Source: Podaxis mareebaensis (lineage: Eukaryota > Basidiomycota > Agaricomycetes > Agaricales > Agaricaceae). Taken from it: 64,000 nt of DNA. The stretch lies in assembly GCA_018524725.1 (NCBI GenBank), contig JAEUWP010000316.1, positions 62,001 to 126,000 on the forward strand. The letters run 5' to 3'. Shown here one piece after another: positions 1-11,309 of this stretch; the first letter of the stretch is position 1; every line of letters begins with the position of its first letter. A program made the translations under genes and the position numbers. Under the pieces are notes generated by a model. It ran no database searches. It had not been told where the DNA came from and saw only the letters and a program-made list of their open reading frames with translations.

Positions 1-61
1 GGTATCATTGCCTATAGCACAGTAGCAGTCAGTTAGAAAGGTGAGGGGAACGTGTGATGAC

Positions 62-950
62 CAGTTTCCTGACTGGAATTTTCGGCAAACAGATTCTGGG
101 ATTAGAAAAGGGAGTGCATCCCCTTCCATCCCTGGAATGATACTTGGGTGTCCTTTTCATGCCACAGGTGGCGGTGAGAGGTTAACGGATGAATTGGCAC
201 CTTGTAGATTGAAGGGGTCTGGGATGAATGGTGGTCCTAATGGAATGCGTAGGTCAATAACATGGTTCCCTGATATGGTAGCAACAATAATGATGTTGTT
301 TATAATAATGGGTATTGCCCTTTGTGATGTTGGAAAAAATTGGGTATGTCCCATGAGGATGGTAATGATGTGTAATGGGCATAATGGTGGTGGTGTGTTG
401 ACATGACAAGCCATCGTCAACGGGTGATCATCATCAGCTATCTCAAGTGTGATGATGGAGGAGGGGTCATGGCCAGGAATATAATAGGGGAGCACTCACT
501 GAGTATTGAAGCAGGTGATGGGGGACATTGGTCTTCTGCCTGTGGTTGTTCTCTTTGGTCATCGTTTTGGCCATCAACTCTGTTTGGTGGGGTTAAGGGT
601 CTCTGAATTTGTTGTATATCCAGGAATGGAGAGGGGTGTAGTAGGTCTGCTGGGGTGTGTCTTGAAGAGGCTGGTGAAGGTGGACGTGGGATGATTCTGT
701 CTTGGGGACGCCAGGCAGCTCGACCCCTATGTTCTGGGAATAGCCTGTTGTAGCGTGGGTCGTTTCACAGGCCAGGGTGGGCTTCGAAATGTCTCTTAAT
801 TTCACGTCTGAGCTCCGTGACTGTTGCTTGGCCAAGATCCCCTTGGGGAATGTTAAGTTCTGCTGCGATGAACTCAAGTTGATGCTTTCGTAGTTGGGAT
901 GCTGGGATGTTTGGGGGACGCTGATTTTCTTGAGCTTGTCTCAGCATTTT
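62..950 (-). mobile_element. Degenerate transposon-type ORF (gag-like)
   Basis: Minus-strand frames at 947-765, 877-593 and 495-157 look like pieces of one former coding sequence separated by stops and frameshifts. The first piece has a charged helical stretch (LRKHQLEFIAAELNIPQ, then VTELRREIKRHF) like the SAP-type N-terminus of some fungal retroelement gag proteins. The later pieces are rich in Pro, His and Ile, which is unlike the neighbouring cellular genes. No reverse transcriptase, protease or integrase motif is visible, and the window edge may cut the element. Classification is by composition and layout only. Confidence 0.35.
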
Positions 951-1932
951 CAGGTAACGAAGGGCACAAAATTATTATGAAGAGAAAGAAAAGAGTGGGG
1001 AATTTGTCTAGGACACTGTCAGCAAGGGATTTGAAAAGGGGGGTAGACGAAGAAAGGGAGTATGACTATTTTACGGAATCTAATACCTGTGACAGTCACG
1101 TTTGGGCACGAGAAATTGCACCTGGCTCATTCTTCGCCAGGTGCGGCACTGATTGTCACTCCGCGGCATGACACTAATCCCATCATCACGGCTGTCACAT
1201 GCTGACGACATCCGCCAACCTACAAGCGGATCTTGACCGCAGTAGTCTTCGAATTCCCTGTTATGTATGTGCTCTGCACAGCACTTTTCTGTCTGACAGA
1301 TAACGTTCAGTCGACGTCCTTGCGGCGGATGCTCCAGAACACAGGCAAGATCCGACCATCCGCCCGCAATCCGACATTTGGCAAGAGCTTCTTGTAACGA
1401 CGTTGCAACTTGGATTCTGCCCAAGGATCTAGATTTCTCTTTGCCAATTGTTCTCGAGGATATGGAAGATTGTCGCTGATACATCCATCATGCTCAGGGT
1501 CAGAAATGAAAGTTCTAGTAATCGATGGTCACGATCCCTCGTACCACGACGCAAAGAACATCTTTGATCCTGCCTGAAGTTTCGAGGTTGTACACGGTCG
1601 CACACTCACTTGCCCATCGCCCATCACCACATAAGTCTTTCGTTTCTCCGTGGTCCAACTATTTGAGGACAAGCTTAGCGGTGCTAGAAGCTGACATGAA
1701 TATGTCCGTTACGATATTGTGTCTATCTGCGCTTTTATGAGGGTTGTCCAATTTCTCACTCCCTAAATTAACCAACATGAGGCAGATGAACTAGGGTTCC
1801 TTTCCAAGTAAGGACACAAATCACTTCTCGTTCCCAGGTCCTGGCTAGATAAGAAGGTTGATCCCGTGGATTCTGCGCCATTATCTACCTTGTTCCCTTC
1901 CATACTCTGGAATATACAATTCTCGCCTTTCC
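951..1932. other. Intergenic, no supported gene
   Basis: Open frames here, the longest being minus 1484-1080, show no recognisable domain, no splice pattern and no paralogue in the window. I treat the stretch as spacer between the transposon remnant and the first BTB gene. Confidence 0.5.
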
Positions 1933-2860
1933 ATGATGCCACATCCCAACGGGAATATTAACAATACCAACACTAGCAGTGTTGAGAGAAGCCCTAGTCT
2001 ATCTACGCATCCGGACTACTACGTTCGAGGAGGTGATCTATACTTTCTGGTACGTTGGGCTATGGTTTTCATGTCATTGGTCTGACGCGGCCTTAAGGCG
2101 GACCGCACCTTGTTTAGAGTCCATTCCTACTTCTTTGTGCGCGAGTCCGCACTCTGGAGGACAGAACTCGGGGTGTCAGTGTCACCTGAAGACACACCAA
2201 CAGCCAGAGGGACCAGCACTTCCAACGCCATTGTTCTTAATGAGGAACCCGAAGACTTTGCGCAGTTTTTATGGGTGTTCTATAATACGTCGGTACACTT
2301 TTCTACTGTGGACATGTGCTTCTGCTTAGCCGTATTTCAGTCAATATGGCGATTACTCGAGGGCAACACTTGCCAACTGGATTACCATCCTCCGGTACGC
2401 CGACGAGTGGGAATTCCCCGTAATCAAGGATTTGGCCACCCGCCACATCGGGCGACAAGAGTTGAGTCCTATTGCGCGCATAAATTTGTACGAGAAATAC
2501 CACGTTCCCGAGGGGTACCTTTTCCCCCTGTACGTGCAACTTGCACGCCGGGAGGAGGTCCTCGGGCTGGAAGAGTCTCGCGCCTTGAGGATCGAGACAC
2601 TCGTCTTGATACATCAAGCCCGCGAGCGTCTTCGCAGCCAACCCTCTGCAAACAAGGACCCTCTTCGTTGCCCTATCCGCCCAGGCCTCAAAGACGAGGA
2701 AGTCAACAAAATCATTGCCTCGACCTTTAAGAATGCCGCCTTGCATGTGGAAGGTAATATGGTATTTTACTTCTTTATTAATGGCTTGAGCTTACTATGC
2801 TTTTTGTATTTCATAGGTGTTTACCCTGGACCGACTCCCAATACGCCCCCTATCAATTGA
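1933..2860 (+). CDS. BTB/POZ-domain protein (BTB1)
   Basis: Predicted exons are 1933-2049, 2098-2288, 2341-2753 and 2817-2860, giving 254 aa. Exon 1 ends with the family signature DYYVRGGDLYFL. Exon 2 carries the BTB core (FRVHSYFF to FAQFLWVFYNT) and is 191 nt long, the same as in BTB7, BTB8 and BTB10. Exon 3 is the helical C-terminal half (ANWITILRYADEWEFPVIKDLA). The first intron is phase 0 and the second phase 2, the positions kept by nearly all copies in this window. The second intron has a weak donor (GTCGGT). BTB proteins dimerise or act as cullin-3 adaptors. No partner domain is seen here, so the role is unknown. BTB2 lies downstream in the same direction. Confidence 0.85.
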
Positions 2861-3972
2861 CCAGGGGGAGGCCCCGAAACTCTGACTGGTGATCGCGAAC
2901 GGTTGAGCAGTTCATAGGATGTCAACTCTCGATGGTAGTTCAGAGGTAGGCTCCGACTCTACTTTTTCGTTATTGGACGATTGTGTTTGCCATCCAACAT
3001 GTAATAGTAACTTGTGCGTATGATTCGCGGGTGATCAACCACTCTGTTTTCTTCTATGTGTAGCTGTTTATTATATAATCCAACTCTTGTTTCGAAGTCA
3101 CATATCGGGGGTACTGCGCAATTCTTAACTTTGCTGCGGACGGACACGATAGCCGGCTGTGACGAATTGGACGTACGCCACACGAGGAGCAATTCAGTCT
3201 CTTGGGCGCGGCCAGGGAGGGTGCACAGCAGAGGAGCGCGGCAGTCAAAATCTGATAGCAGTAATGTCGCTCGGATGAGGCGTTGATATGATCACATTGT
3301 CAGGTCTTCTCTGGCGTCAGTTGTCATATGCGATCAACTTGATCCAGGCGTAGGTTATTTTTATCCCTCGACCGATCACTTCATGGCAGTAGGAAGCTCT
3401 GGCTGGATCCCCTTCTCCACCACAAAAACCATTCGTACGCCCGCCGTAAAAATCTCACCAAAAATCGCGCGTACGTATGAAGACGCGCACCACATCAACT
3501 CTGTGCAGCCGAAGCGAATTGATCGGGATTTGAATTTCCCATCAGCGCGGATTTAATTCGACAGAACCCTCGAACTCGAACTCCTTTGGCCCGTTTACAA
3601 CAACCTCAAGTAACCGTATCCTTGGCTCGGTGGTTCCATACCCATAGACCATTGAGTGTGACTCAAGACGTACAGAGCCATATAGCGGGACAATGAGTAT
3701 TACGCAGGAGCTCCCAATCTTACGTCGAGCCTGTGCAAACAATGGTCAGGGTATCGCTGCCTCATGTCGATCGGAACAAAGGATAAAACTAGAGCTTGAA
3801 TGCAAGGAAAAAACCGTTTGATTTGACGGAAACGTGGTGTTGGTCCGTACACGTGTTCCCCATTATCGTCTTGGATTCAAATACTGAGCACCGTCTCCAT
3901 CGATCCCTATTCCACAACCCCCCCTCTCCTCCCTTTCCATCTTTCGCGCAGCAAGGCGCTCTTCTCCTCGCA
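2861..3972. other. Intergenic spacer between BTB1 and BTB2
   Basis: No convincing coding sequence or paralogous block was found. It presumably holds the BTB1 terminator and the BTB2 promoter. Confidence 0.5.
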
Positions 3973-5675
3973 ATGACTCACGATAACGCCTTCCGCTCCT
4001 TAACTCGTTATGAGGACTACTATCTCTCTGGCGGTGATCTGTTCTTCCTGGTACGCTGTCATCGTGTCTGATATGATTAAGCGTCTGGCTGATCACATTC
4101 CCGCAGGTTGAGCACCATGTCTTCCGCGTCCACCGATATTTCTTCGAGCGGGAGAGCTCTTACTTTAAGGGCAAGCTTGCAACACCCGCCTCGCCGGGTT
4201 CGTCTCGCCAAGGAACCAATGAAACGAACGCCATCGTGCTAGATGATGTCAAAGTTCACGAATTTGCGCGTTTCCTTTGGGTCTTCTACAACCCGTGAGT
4301 AGCCCGGTTTTCTCGCTCGCCCAAGCCCCGGTTCTGAGCCTTGTCTAGGAAGTACTCCCTCTACCACACCTCCGTCGCTGACTGGGTGTCTATCCTTAAC
4401 CTCGCTCATCGCTGGTCGTTCCCCGAGGTGAAGGCTCTCGCCGTCCGTGAACTGGAGAAACAATCGATGCCCGACATCGATCGTGTTGTCGTTTATCAGG
4501 AGAACGACGTCGACAGGAACCTCCTCATCCCCGTTTATGCTGCGCTTTGCGAGCGCGATGCACCTATTACGCCTGCTGAGGGTCGCCGTCTAGGCATCGA
4601 AACTGCACTCACGATTGCTCAGCTTCGTGAAGTGTCTCGTCGTTCTCCCGTCGATTGTCGTTCACCAGCACCAGCCAACTTCCACGGAAATGAGCTATTT
4701 ACTCTTGTGCGGGAACTGTTTGGGATTGCCCCACCTCCAGAGGATGATACCGCCCCTGAGACACCACTAGGTGGACCGGTGATAACCGTCCTTTAATTTC
4801 TTTTCTACATCATACTGACCATCTCTCTTTTTTTTTTCCTGCAGCCTCCTCCCCTTTGGCTCCCATCACCGGCAACGGCACCGCTGGCCCCACAGCAACA
4901 GCAACCACAACCAACGGCACCACTACGACCAACGAAGGCGCCAGCACAGACGGGCCCGCCACCACGAACGGTCACGCCACCACCGCCAGCAGCACCGGCC
5001 CAAGCACCACTGACACCTCCGCAGGACCCGCCCCCGGTGCCACCGCCAAAACCGGAGCTCCCGCCGGTGCAAACGGGGCGGATGGGGCAGCTCCGCAAGG
5101 GAGCCGACCCGTCTCGCCCGTCAACACCCGCCCCCGAAACTCCGGTAGCGGGGACACCCAACCCGGGCCAAAAGCTGAAGAAACCAAAGAAGGGGACAAA
5201 GAAACAGGAGGAGATGGCCCCGAATGGCTCTCCAATGCCAAGAACCGACGAAAAACAAAGAAGGCCGGTGGCAGCTGAGGAGACGGTGCAGCAGTCACAG
5301 GAGGGGGAAAAGAAGGACGATGGTAACGAGTTGGATGTAGAAAAAAAGGATGAGAACGGTGTTGGATCTTCGCAGGAGGGTTCTGGGGCAGGTTCCTCTG
5401 TGGCCCCTGGTGTTGGTGGTGTGGCGAAGGCGGGTGACGGTAAGGAGGTCTCGACTGCAGATGGTGTTTCCACGGACAATACTGCCACGACTGATGCTCA
5501 AGGTGCTGGCACCAAGATCGAACCGATGGGGACGTCGAGTTCCACAAACCCCTTCAACATCATGTCTCCGACAGCGAAGTCGAAGGGCGTTGTGGTCAAC
5601 AAAAATGACCTCAAGTCCCCCTCGGAGAAGTCTAAGCCAACCAGTTTCTTTGATGATCTTCTCCCCAAGTGGTAG
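3973..5675 (+). CDS. BTB/POZ protein with long proline-rich disordered tail (BTB2)
   Basis: Exons 3973-4050, 4107-4294, 4349-4778 and 4845-5675 join in frame to a 508-aa protein. Resid. 1-26 contain DYYLSGGDLFFL. The BTB core follows (VEHHVFRVHRYFFERES to FARFLWVFYNP), then the helical C-terminal region (WVSILNLAHRWSFPEVKALA). The last exon is unusual: about 276 residues very rich in P, then K/E/T/S (QQQQPQP, KLKKPKKGTKK), ending with a short motif SFFDDLLPKW. Most family members here are 200-340 aa, so this tail is an extension. The frame of exon 4 is fixed by the donor at 4779 (GTGATA) and the pyrimidine-rich acceptor at 4843-4844. Function beyond BTB-mediated dimerisation is unknown. Confidence 0.8.
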
Positions 5676-5890
5676 TTGTTATGATCTCTTGTAACGTTTG
5701 TAGCGCAACTTCATTGTATTTTCCCTCGCAAATTTTTCCCTTTTGAATGCATGGATTTCGCAAGCGACGTAGTTTCGAGAAAAAGCAGACTTCCAGGCCA
5801 GATGACAACCAATCGGCTTGAATCAATTCCGGAACCTCGGTCATTTCGGCATGAATTAACTCACATTTTACAAGTTATGTAATTGTCAAA

Positions 5891-6277
5891 ATGTTTACCA
5901 GCACGTACCTTCCGCATGCCATCTACTCCCTCGCCATAACCTCGATATCCATCCACCTTGTTAGCCAGAAACGCACAATAAGCGATGACAGGGCCCGTGT
6001 TGCAGCGCGTCTGTCAATCCTCGAGTCGGTAGCAAAACAATTGCGGGAGGACAAGAACATTTCACTGGATGAGCTGGACCGGCTTCATCGGTTAGCACGT
6101 CCGCCTGCGCCTTCGGAAGGTAGCGCTTCGCGGGCGAAGGAGGAAATCGGATGGAAGGAGGTCATTTTTGGACAGAAGAGGAGTGTAGAACCTGAGATGA
6201 GCGAGTACGAACGACGGGACTGGGAGCAAGGTGCGTATGATGATTGGGCGGCGTCGGGCACGATAACTTACGCGTAA
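5891..6277 (+). CDS. Small conserved agaricomycete protein, one membrane segment
   Basis: Single-exon 128-aa ORF starting MFTSTYLPHAIYSLAITSIS. The N-terminus is hydrophobic (residues 8-22), suggesting a signal anchor. It is followed by a charged helical stretch (DDRARVAARLSILESVAKQLRED) and an acidic, tryptophan-containing C-terminus (EYERRDWEQG). I recall similar short proteins of unknown function across Agaricomycetes but cannot name a domain. It is convergent with BTB3, with about 80 bp between stop codons. An intronless conserved reading frame of this quality is unlikely to be chance. Confidence 0.7.
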   Translation: MFTSTYLPHAIYSLAITSISIHLVSQKRTISDDRARVAARLSILESVAKQLREDKNISLDELDRLHRLARPPAPSEGSASRAKEEIGWKEVIFGQKRSVEPEMSEYERRDWEQGAYDDWAASGTITYA

Positions 6278-6357
6278 CTTCCAGTTCAAAAGGAAATGGA
6301 AAGGCAAAAGTAAAATACATCTGACTGTCGACGATATCTGGACTGCTTGGAACAACA

Positions 6358-7074
6358 CTATTGCTTCCCCCTCTTCCCCTTCTTCTTACCTCCGCCGGTG
6401 GGAAGCCCTAGATTGCTGAAGGGGCCAGCTACCTCCTGTATAGGAGAACCAGCCGCCCCTCGTGCGTACGCGATCTTCATAGCCAACGAGATGCCAACAC
6501 TTTCAAGCTCCTCCTCACTCAGGTTTCTCTTTTCGTCGACTATTTTCTTAATCAACGGCTCGATCCAGTCATCCAGCGCGTTTTCCTTCGCGCATAAAAG
6601 AGCCTTGATCGGATCCCCAGCGAAGAATTTATCCCTCAAGTTTCTCGCCGCTTTTCGACGAACATCATCGAGGCCGAACGTTTCGCTCAGCTTGAGAACC
6701 ACGAGCCATTCCTCTGGGCTCAGCGTCTCAGGAGTGTTAAAGTGCCTAAAGGGCGTTCAGTTACTTGGAAGTCCCGGAGCTGCGCCGACGTACCTTGGGT
6801 ATACAGCACGAAGCAGCTGAAGGAAATCATTCTTCTTGATGTCTGCTCCGAGCACCACCAGGTCGTCGTTGTTATCGGTGCCTTGTGGTACAGCCTGAAG
6901 GTTCGCATTTGGCATAAGCAAAAGGTGGCGAGGGACGCGGAACAATGTATCCTCGACCTTGATGCCAGCAGTTAGTGCTTCATCTAATGGTGCGATTGAA
7001 ACGACTCTACATACCTGGAAGGTCCTGAACGAGAAATAGAAGTCGGGATCCCTCTGTAACTGAACTTCTGACAT
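6358..7074 (-). CDS. BTB/POZ-domain protein, short form (BTB3)
   Basis: Exons 7074-7015, 6957-6794 and 6745-6358 give 203 aa. Exon 1 encodes MSEVQLQRDPDFYFSFRTFQ, the second VEDTLFRVPRHLL to FLQLLRAVYPR, the third LSPEEWLVVLKLSETFGLDDVRRKA and a Lys/Gly-rich end (GGGKKKGKRGKQ). The intron phases (0 then 2) are those of the family. The BTB core exon is short (164 nt against 188-194 in most copies), so one strand or helix of the fold may be missing or shortened. The 5' exon is duplicated at about 8.95-9.0 kb as part of a larger repeat. Confidence 0.8.
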
Positions 7075-8045
7075 GGTTGGGCAAGCCTATCCTGCGACAA
7101 GGATGATTTCACTGATGTTGGCTCTTTTGAGCCTCGGAAAGCGAAGCGCGCGCCCCCCCCCCCCACAATTCTTTCCACATCCAGAATACGCTGAACCTTC
7201 CTCAATGTGGACAAAAGGGGGGATGGGACAGATGATCAATATGATCGACCTTGAGGCGCTGCGCAGATTCTCCGCAGTATTCAGAACGTTCTAAGGAGTC
7301 CTCTTCTATGATACATAGTAAGTAAATCGAAAGACGGGACAGGAGAAGCCGCGTGCGGTGGCAGGCTGGCGGAACCACCCTGCGAAGTATGGGCTGTTAC
7401 CCCAGATCCTGTATCTCATCTTCGGACACCCTCCTTACTATATCCGTAAAATCTCGGTCTTCTCTGCGACAGTGTCTGTATTTATGACCAGTAGCGGCGA
7501 TCTCTTCCCGGATATGACACAGCAGAATGGAAGTCTCCAAACCCAACTTCTGGGCCTCGTCGAGGGAGAGTGTAGGGATTCGACGTACGAGCTCGTGATA
7601 TCCTGCGATGAGCCAGGACGGGACTTTGTATTCCTTGGCAAGGAGAATTTGGTCAACCGCATTCATCTTGACAGAGGAGAGTTCTTGGATGGCACGTTCA
7701 CGGATGTCAGTGAATCCCCACATTGTGGCGAGTTTGAACGCCGAAATCCAGACAGACGAGGGAAGGTCCTTTGCAGGAGACAAGGTTGGCTCTCTACCGA
7801 AGGTCGATGAATACCACAGGTGAAAGTAACCACTTGCGTTGTTCAACGTACAATGGATACATGACCTTCAAAAGCCCCTGAAAGTCGCTCTTGCTCACAC
7901 CCTCGAGTCTGATTGGATTTTGGTCTGTTCGGCCCTCGAGCGTTCCATGATTCGGGGGTGGTAGTGTGAAAAGGGTTGAAAAGATATCAGAATAGCGGGA
8001 GAAATAGTACTGAGGGACTTTGAATAAACAGCTATCCACCTGGAA
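7015..8045. repeat. Tandem duplication, unit A
   Basis: This segment holds the first exon and upstream region of BTB3 plus BTB4 exons 2-3. It is matched, shifted by about 1.92 kb, by 8940-9965. Examples are the BTB3 start region (7030-7075 against 8955-9001) and the BTB4 core exon (8039-7852 against 9953-9766). Confidence 0.8.
7153..7164. repeat. Homopolymer run of 12 C
   Basis: An uninterrupted C tract lies 79 bp upstream of the BTB3 start codon, preceded by GCGCG. The equivalent site in the duplicate (about 9065-9080) has only a short C run, so the tract expanded after duplication. Confidence 0.9.
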
Positions 8046-8187
8046 AGTTGCAGGTCAGGCCCTATCGTCAAGATGCCAGCAAGAACGTCGTGGATAATTT
8101 GAAACGTACTAGGAATGTGGTCATCTCCATGTAATAATCGTTGTCTCGCTCATATTCTATCCGGGCCTTGGACTCCTCTAAGGTCAT
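7397..8187 (-). CDS. BTB/POZ-domain protein (BTB4)
   Basis: Exons 8187-8110 (26 codons, with NDYYMEMTTFL), 8039-7852 (188 nt, VDSCLFKVPQYYFSRYSD to FQGLLKVMYPL) and 7793-7397 (WISAFKLATMWGFTDIRERA and C-terminus) give 220 aa. Exon lengths 78 and 188 are exactly those of BTB2, which supports the model and the choice of start. The ORF remains open across all three exons. The downstream duplicate of exons 2 and 3 is broken (8940-9965), so this is the functional copy. No accessory domain is present. Confidence 0.8.
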
Positions 8188-8939
8188 CGGGGAAAAGCTG
8201 GTGCAGGAGGTGGGGTTTTGTCTTCCTGCTATGGTTACTTATGAGATTTGATGCTGATGTGTTTGTCTGCCGCGTCTGGCACAATCTGAAGTCGTGACCA
8301 AGACCCGATTACTGCAACGGTGCAGCTATGAGAAGCAGAGCTTGCTACTACTGAACTGACCCGCCTAGCCAGCCCGACCTCGTCGAAGGTGAGACTATAT
8401 GCATTAGAGTCCACGAACGAAATTATTAGGTGCTAAGAACTATCGTTGAGCTGTTATCATGTGGGCAGGGCCACGTGGGGTCGCTCGTTTGACCTTGTTC
8501 TGAAGCAATCTGAAGTCTCAGCCAAGACCATCCTGTGTCGATAAGCCTATGAAGTTGTTGGGTTACATTACGAGAAACATGCCTTTTAGTGGCTCATGTG
8601 TTGGAATTTAGCCACAGAATGTCGCATGTAACAAGTACGAGTAGTGCGATGGTTTATATCCCGCGACCACGTAACCGTCCGCCGGTGGTATATTACAGTA
8701 CATTACAAGCTGGCAGTCCCATGGAAAACGTCAAGGGCAGGAGACCGTGTTGGGACGTACCCCCACTGAGTGAAATGACGACCCCGGGTTCGTCCTCCCG
8801 GTGGCATCATTTACGTCACTTTCGCGCCCATGGACCACTCCTTTGGGTTAAAACTATCGAAACAAACATTGGTTAACATAAATATCAATTTGCGAACGAT
8901 AGGTGATGTAATGTAACCCTGGTTCATGAAATCAAGAGT
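8188..8939. other. Intergenic, no supported gene
   Basis: The sequence lies between BTB4 and the duplicated block. No homology to either repeat unit and no coding pattern were noticed. Confidence 0.5.
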
Positions 8940-9965
8940 TCAAGGGTCGCTTGAACGAGAAATAGAAGTCGGGATCCCACTGTAACTGAACTTCTGTCAT
9001 GGACGGGCAAGTCCATCTTGTGACAAGATGCTTTCACTGTGATGTCGGCTCCTTTAAGCCTCGGAAAGCAAAGCGCCCGGACAATTCTTTCTATGTCCAG
9101 AATATACCGGACCGGCTTTCTTAATATAGACAGAAAGTACAAGGTATATGATCAATACAGATTATCGACCTCGAGGCACTGCGCAGAAGCTCTCCGCAGT
9201 ACTCAGAACATCCTATGAGGTCACAGTTTTCTCTGATACATGGCAGTTGAATCACAGCAAGGGACAGAAAATGCCGCATGTGATGAGAACTGGCGGAACC
9301 ACCAAACGAAGTATAGACTATCTTCAGATCCTGTATCTCATCTTTGAACATTCGTGTATGCTTTCCTCCTCTGCATATTTAACACTAATTCTTTGGGTCG
9401 AAGCCTCAACGCCAGACGAACGCTGACGTGCTCGCACTTTTACCGCCACCGTTTTCCCCCATCGGGGCCCTGTCGAGAGTGAGCGTGCGGGCTCGGCGTG
9501 CGGGCTCGTTATGTCCTGCGATGAGCGAGGACAAGACTCTGCAGTCCTTAGTCCTTCACAAGGACTTGAACTTGGTCGACGGCGCTCATCTTGACAAGAG
9601 AGTTCTTGGATGGCACACTCACGGATATCAGTGAATCCTCACATGTGGCGAGTTTGAGCCCAGAAATCCAGCTAGACAGTGGGAGGTCCTTTGCAGGAGC
9701 TACTGGTTCCCCACGAAAGGTTAGTGGATGCCATGAGCGAAACTAGCCACTTGCGTTGTTCGATGTACAATGGATACAGAACCTTCAAAAGCCCGCGAAA
9801 GTCGGTCCTGCTCACACCCTCAAGTCGGATTGGGTTTGGTCTGTTCTGCCTTCGGGTTTTCCATGGTTCAGGGTGATAATGCGAAAGGGCTGGGAGGTTA
9901 TCGGAGTAACGGGAGAAATAGTACTGAGGAACCTTGAATAAACAACTATCCACCTGGAAACGCGG
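8940..9965 (-). pseudogene. Tandem duplicate of unit A with a dead BTB4 copy
   Basis: The second unit begins with a copy of BTB3 exon 1 (start codon equivalent at 9000) that leads nowhere. It then carries BTB4 exon 2 in good condition (9953-9766, VDSCLFKVPQYYFSRYSD retained). The copy of exon 3 is destroyed: after KLAT the frame shifts and stops follow, although later words such as KMSAVDQ can still be matched in other frames. The first exon of BTB4 is not duplicated in recognisable form, so the unit probably arose already truncated. No intact product is possible. Confidence 0.75.
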
Positions 9966-10640
9966 TCTAAGGCCGGAATATCACTCCTGACGCTCGTAAA
10001 GAGATAACACGGGGCCGTCCGGGAATGACAGTGGGTCATCTCCGATGGTGACAAATTCGACGTTGCCTGTAGTGATCAATGCGAACCGGAACGACTGCAT
10101 AGACTCGCGTCTTATAGGTGATCTACTAATAGCGCTTGCTCTTTGCATAACGATGCCTTTCTCGAAGATATCAACAGAGGGTAACGAGTCACAGCTTATT
10201 AGCAAGGGAACGAGTGCCAGCTTGTTTTCTATCTATGCTGGATACATGCAGGCTGGAGAACTTTATCTTTTACTACGTGGGTTCTCCAGCACAAGCTCGC
10301 ACAGTAAGTGGCCGAACGCCGTCTTTCGATAAAATGTCAAATCAATTTACTCCAAGGGACGAGTATTAGCAACGAAGACGGAGAGGGAATAGTCAACTCT
10401 AGGGCTTGGAAAACAGTATGAAAGTATTGAGTTCTTGGGACATTCATTTAAATACTACATGCATAGATCATCTGTCTGAGACTCAATATCCACCAAGCCA
10501 AACGCACATCGGGAGGCTCCGATGCACACAAGCTCGGCGGCTCTGACCAGACCATAGAAGTGTTAGCTGAAGCTGGAAGGCTGGCCCAGGTTGGTGAAAG
10601 TTGCAGGCACGTCGAGTGGCAGGCCGCTATCTTAGACCTC
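9966..10640. other. Intergenic, no supported gene
   Basis: Short frames on both strands show no family resemblance. Nothing recognisable was seen. Confidence 0.45.
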
Positions 10641-10649
10641 TTCTCATTC

Positions 10650-10740
10650 AGGTTGTTTCGGTTCCGAACCTTTTCTTTGCTTTTGGTCCAACTGGGGCAG
10701 GACTTCGTCGCAGGTAACGTAGTGCAAGATTATGCCCTTA
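10650..10740 (+). promoter_or_regulatory. Upstream block shared by the two 98/99-aa secreted protein genes
   Basis: About 70 bp containing TTTTCTTTGCTTTTGGTCCA and GCAGGTAACGTAGTGCAA recurs, in the same orientation relative to the gene, 220-300 bp upstream of the paralogue at 41168. It recurs again inverted at 41302-41367. Here it lies 160-250 bp upstream of the start codon at 10899. Conservation across about 30 kb suggests a retained promoter element or 5' leader. A small transposed repeat is the alternative. Confidence 0.5.
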
Positions 10741-10898
10741 GGGCAAATCAACCTGGAAGACAACGTCCTAGGCTTCGTTTATTCACCGAATGCACCACAC
10801 AGGCACTTCTTTGAGTGCATTTTAAACTCCAGGAGCTACGAATGTTTCCCCTCAGAACCAGAATTAAATCTACATATCACAGCGTTAGTATCAACGGG

Positions 10899-11309
10899 AT
10901 GAATCTCGCTGCTCTTTCGGCTTTTGCACTCGCCATTACTACCCTCGCAGCCAACTTCAGGGCAAGCTAAACTACTGGAATTAATCAGACTGAGGTTAAC
11001 TGTTGTCGCTATAGGTGTACGAATGCAGTGATGCTTACTGTCTGCGTCTTCAGGGTATCAGTAGCCGTTCGACCTGTTCTTATAGCAACATCGGAGAGAA
11101 TACTCGCACTTTGTGCATCAGCTCTAAAAGCAAAAGCAATGCCGTATTCTCTAGGTGAGCCCAAGACGCTTTCATCGCGCTAAAAATCGCTCATGAATTT
11201 AATGCACTCGATTAGTGATCCCTACTGTAGTGGTTTGCTCCTCTATACGGTTTCTGTTGAGGAGCGTGCGAAGATGAAAGGGGGAGAACGTAACATGAAA
11301 ACTGTCTAG
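10899..11309 (+). CDS. Small secreted cysteine-containing protein, 98 aa (copy 1)
   Basis: Exons 10899-10961, 11015-11154 and 11216-11309 give 98 aa. Exon 1 is a signal peptide (MNLAALSAFALAITTLAANF). Exon 2 encodes VYECSDAYCLRLQG and NIGENTRTLC, exon 3 SDPYC and a charged end. The first intron is GC-AG (GGGCAAGC donor), and the alternative of reading through meets a stop. The paralogue at 40754-41168 has the same three exons (63/143/94 nt against 63/140/94) and identical intron phases, which strongly supports both models. Shared residues include YE, DA, CL, IG and TR around the cysteines. There are five cysteines in the mature part. No known family is recognised; a role outside the cell is inferred from the signal peptide only. 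Confidence 0.7.

Noticed and set aside
1080..1484. Minus-strand frame of 134 codons
   Set aside because: Cysteine- and arginine-rich without pattern; no paralogue, no intron logic, no start context.
4805..5488. Long minus-strand frame (227 codons)
   Set aside because: Antisense of the proline-rich exon of BTB2; low-complexity Gly/Ser/Cys translation with no domain or start context.
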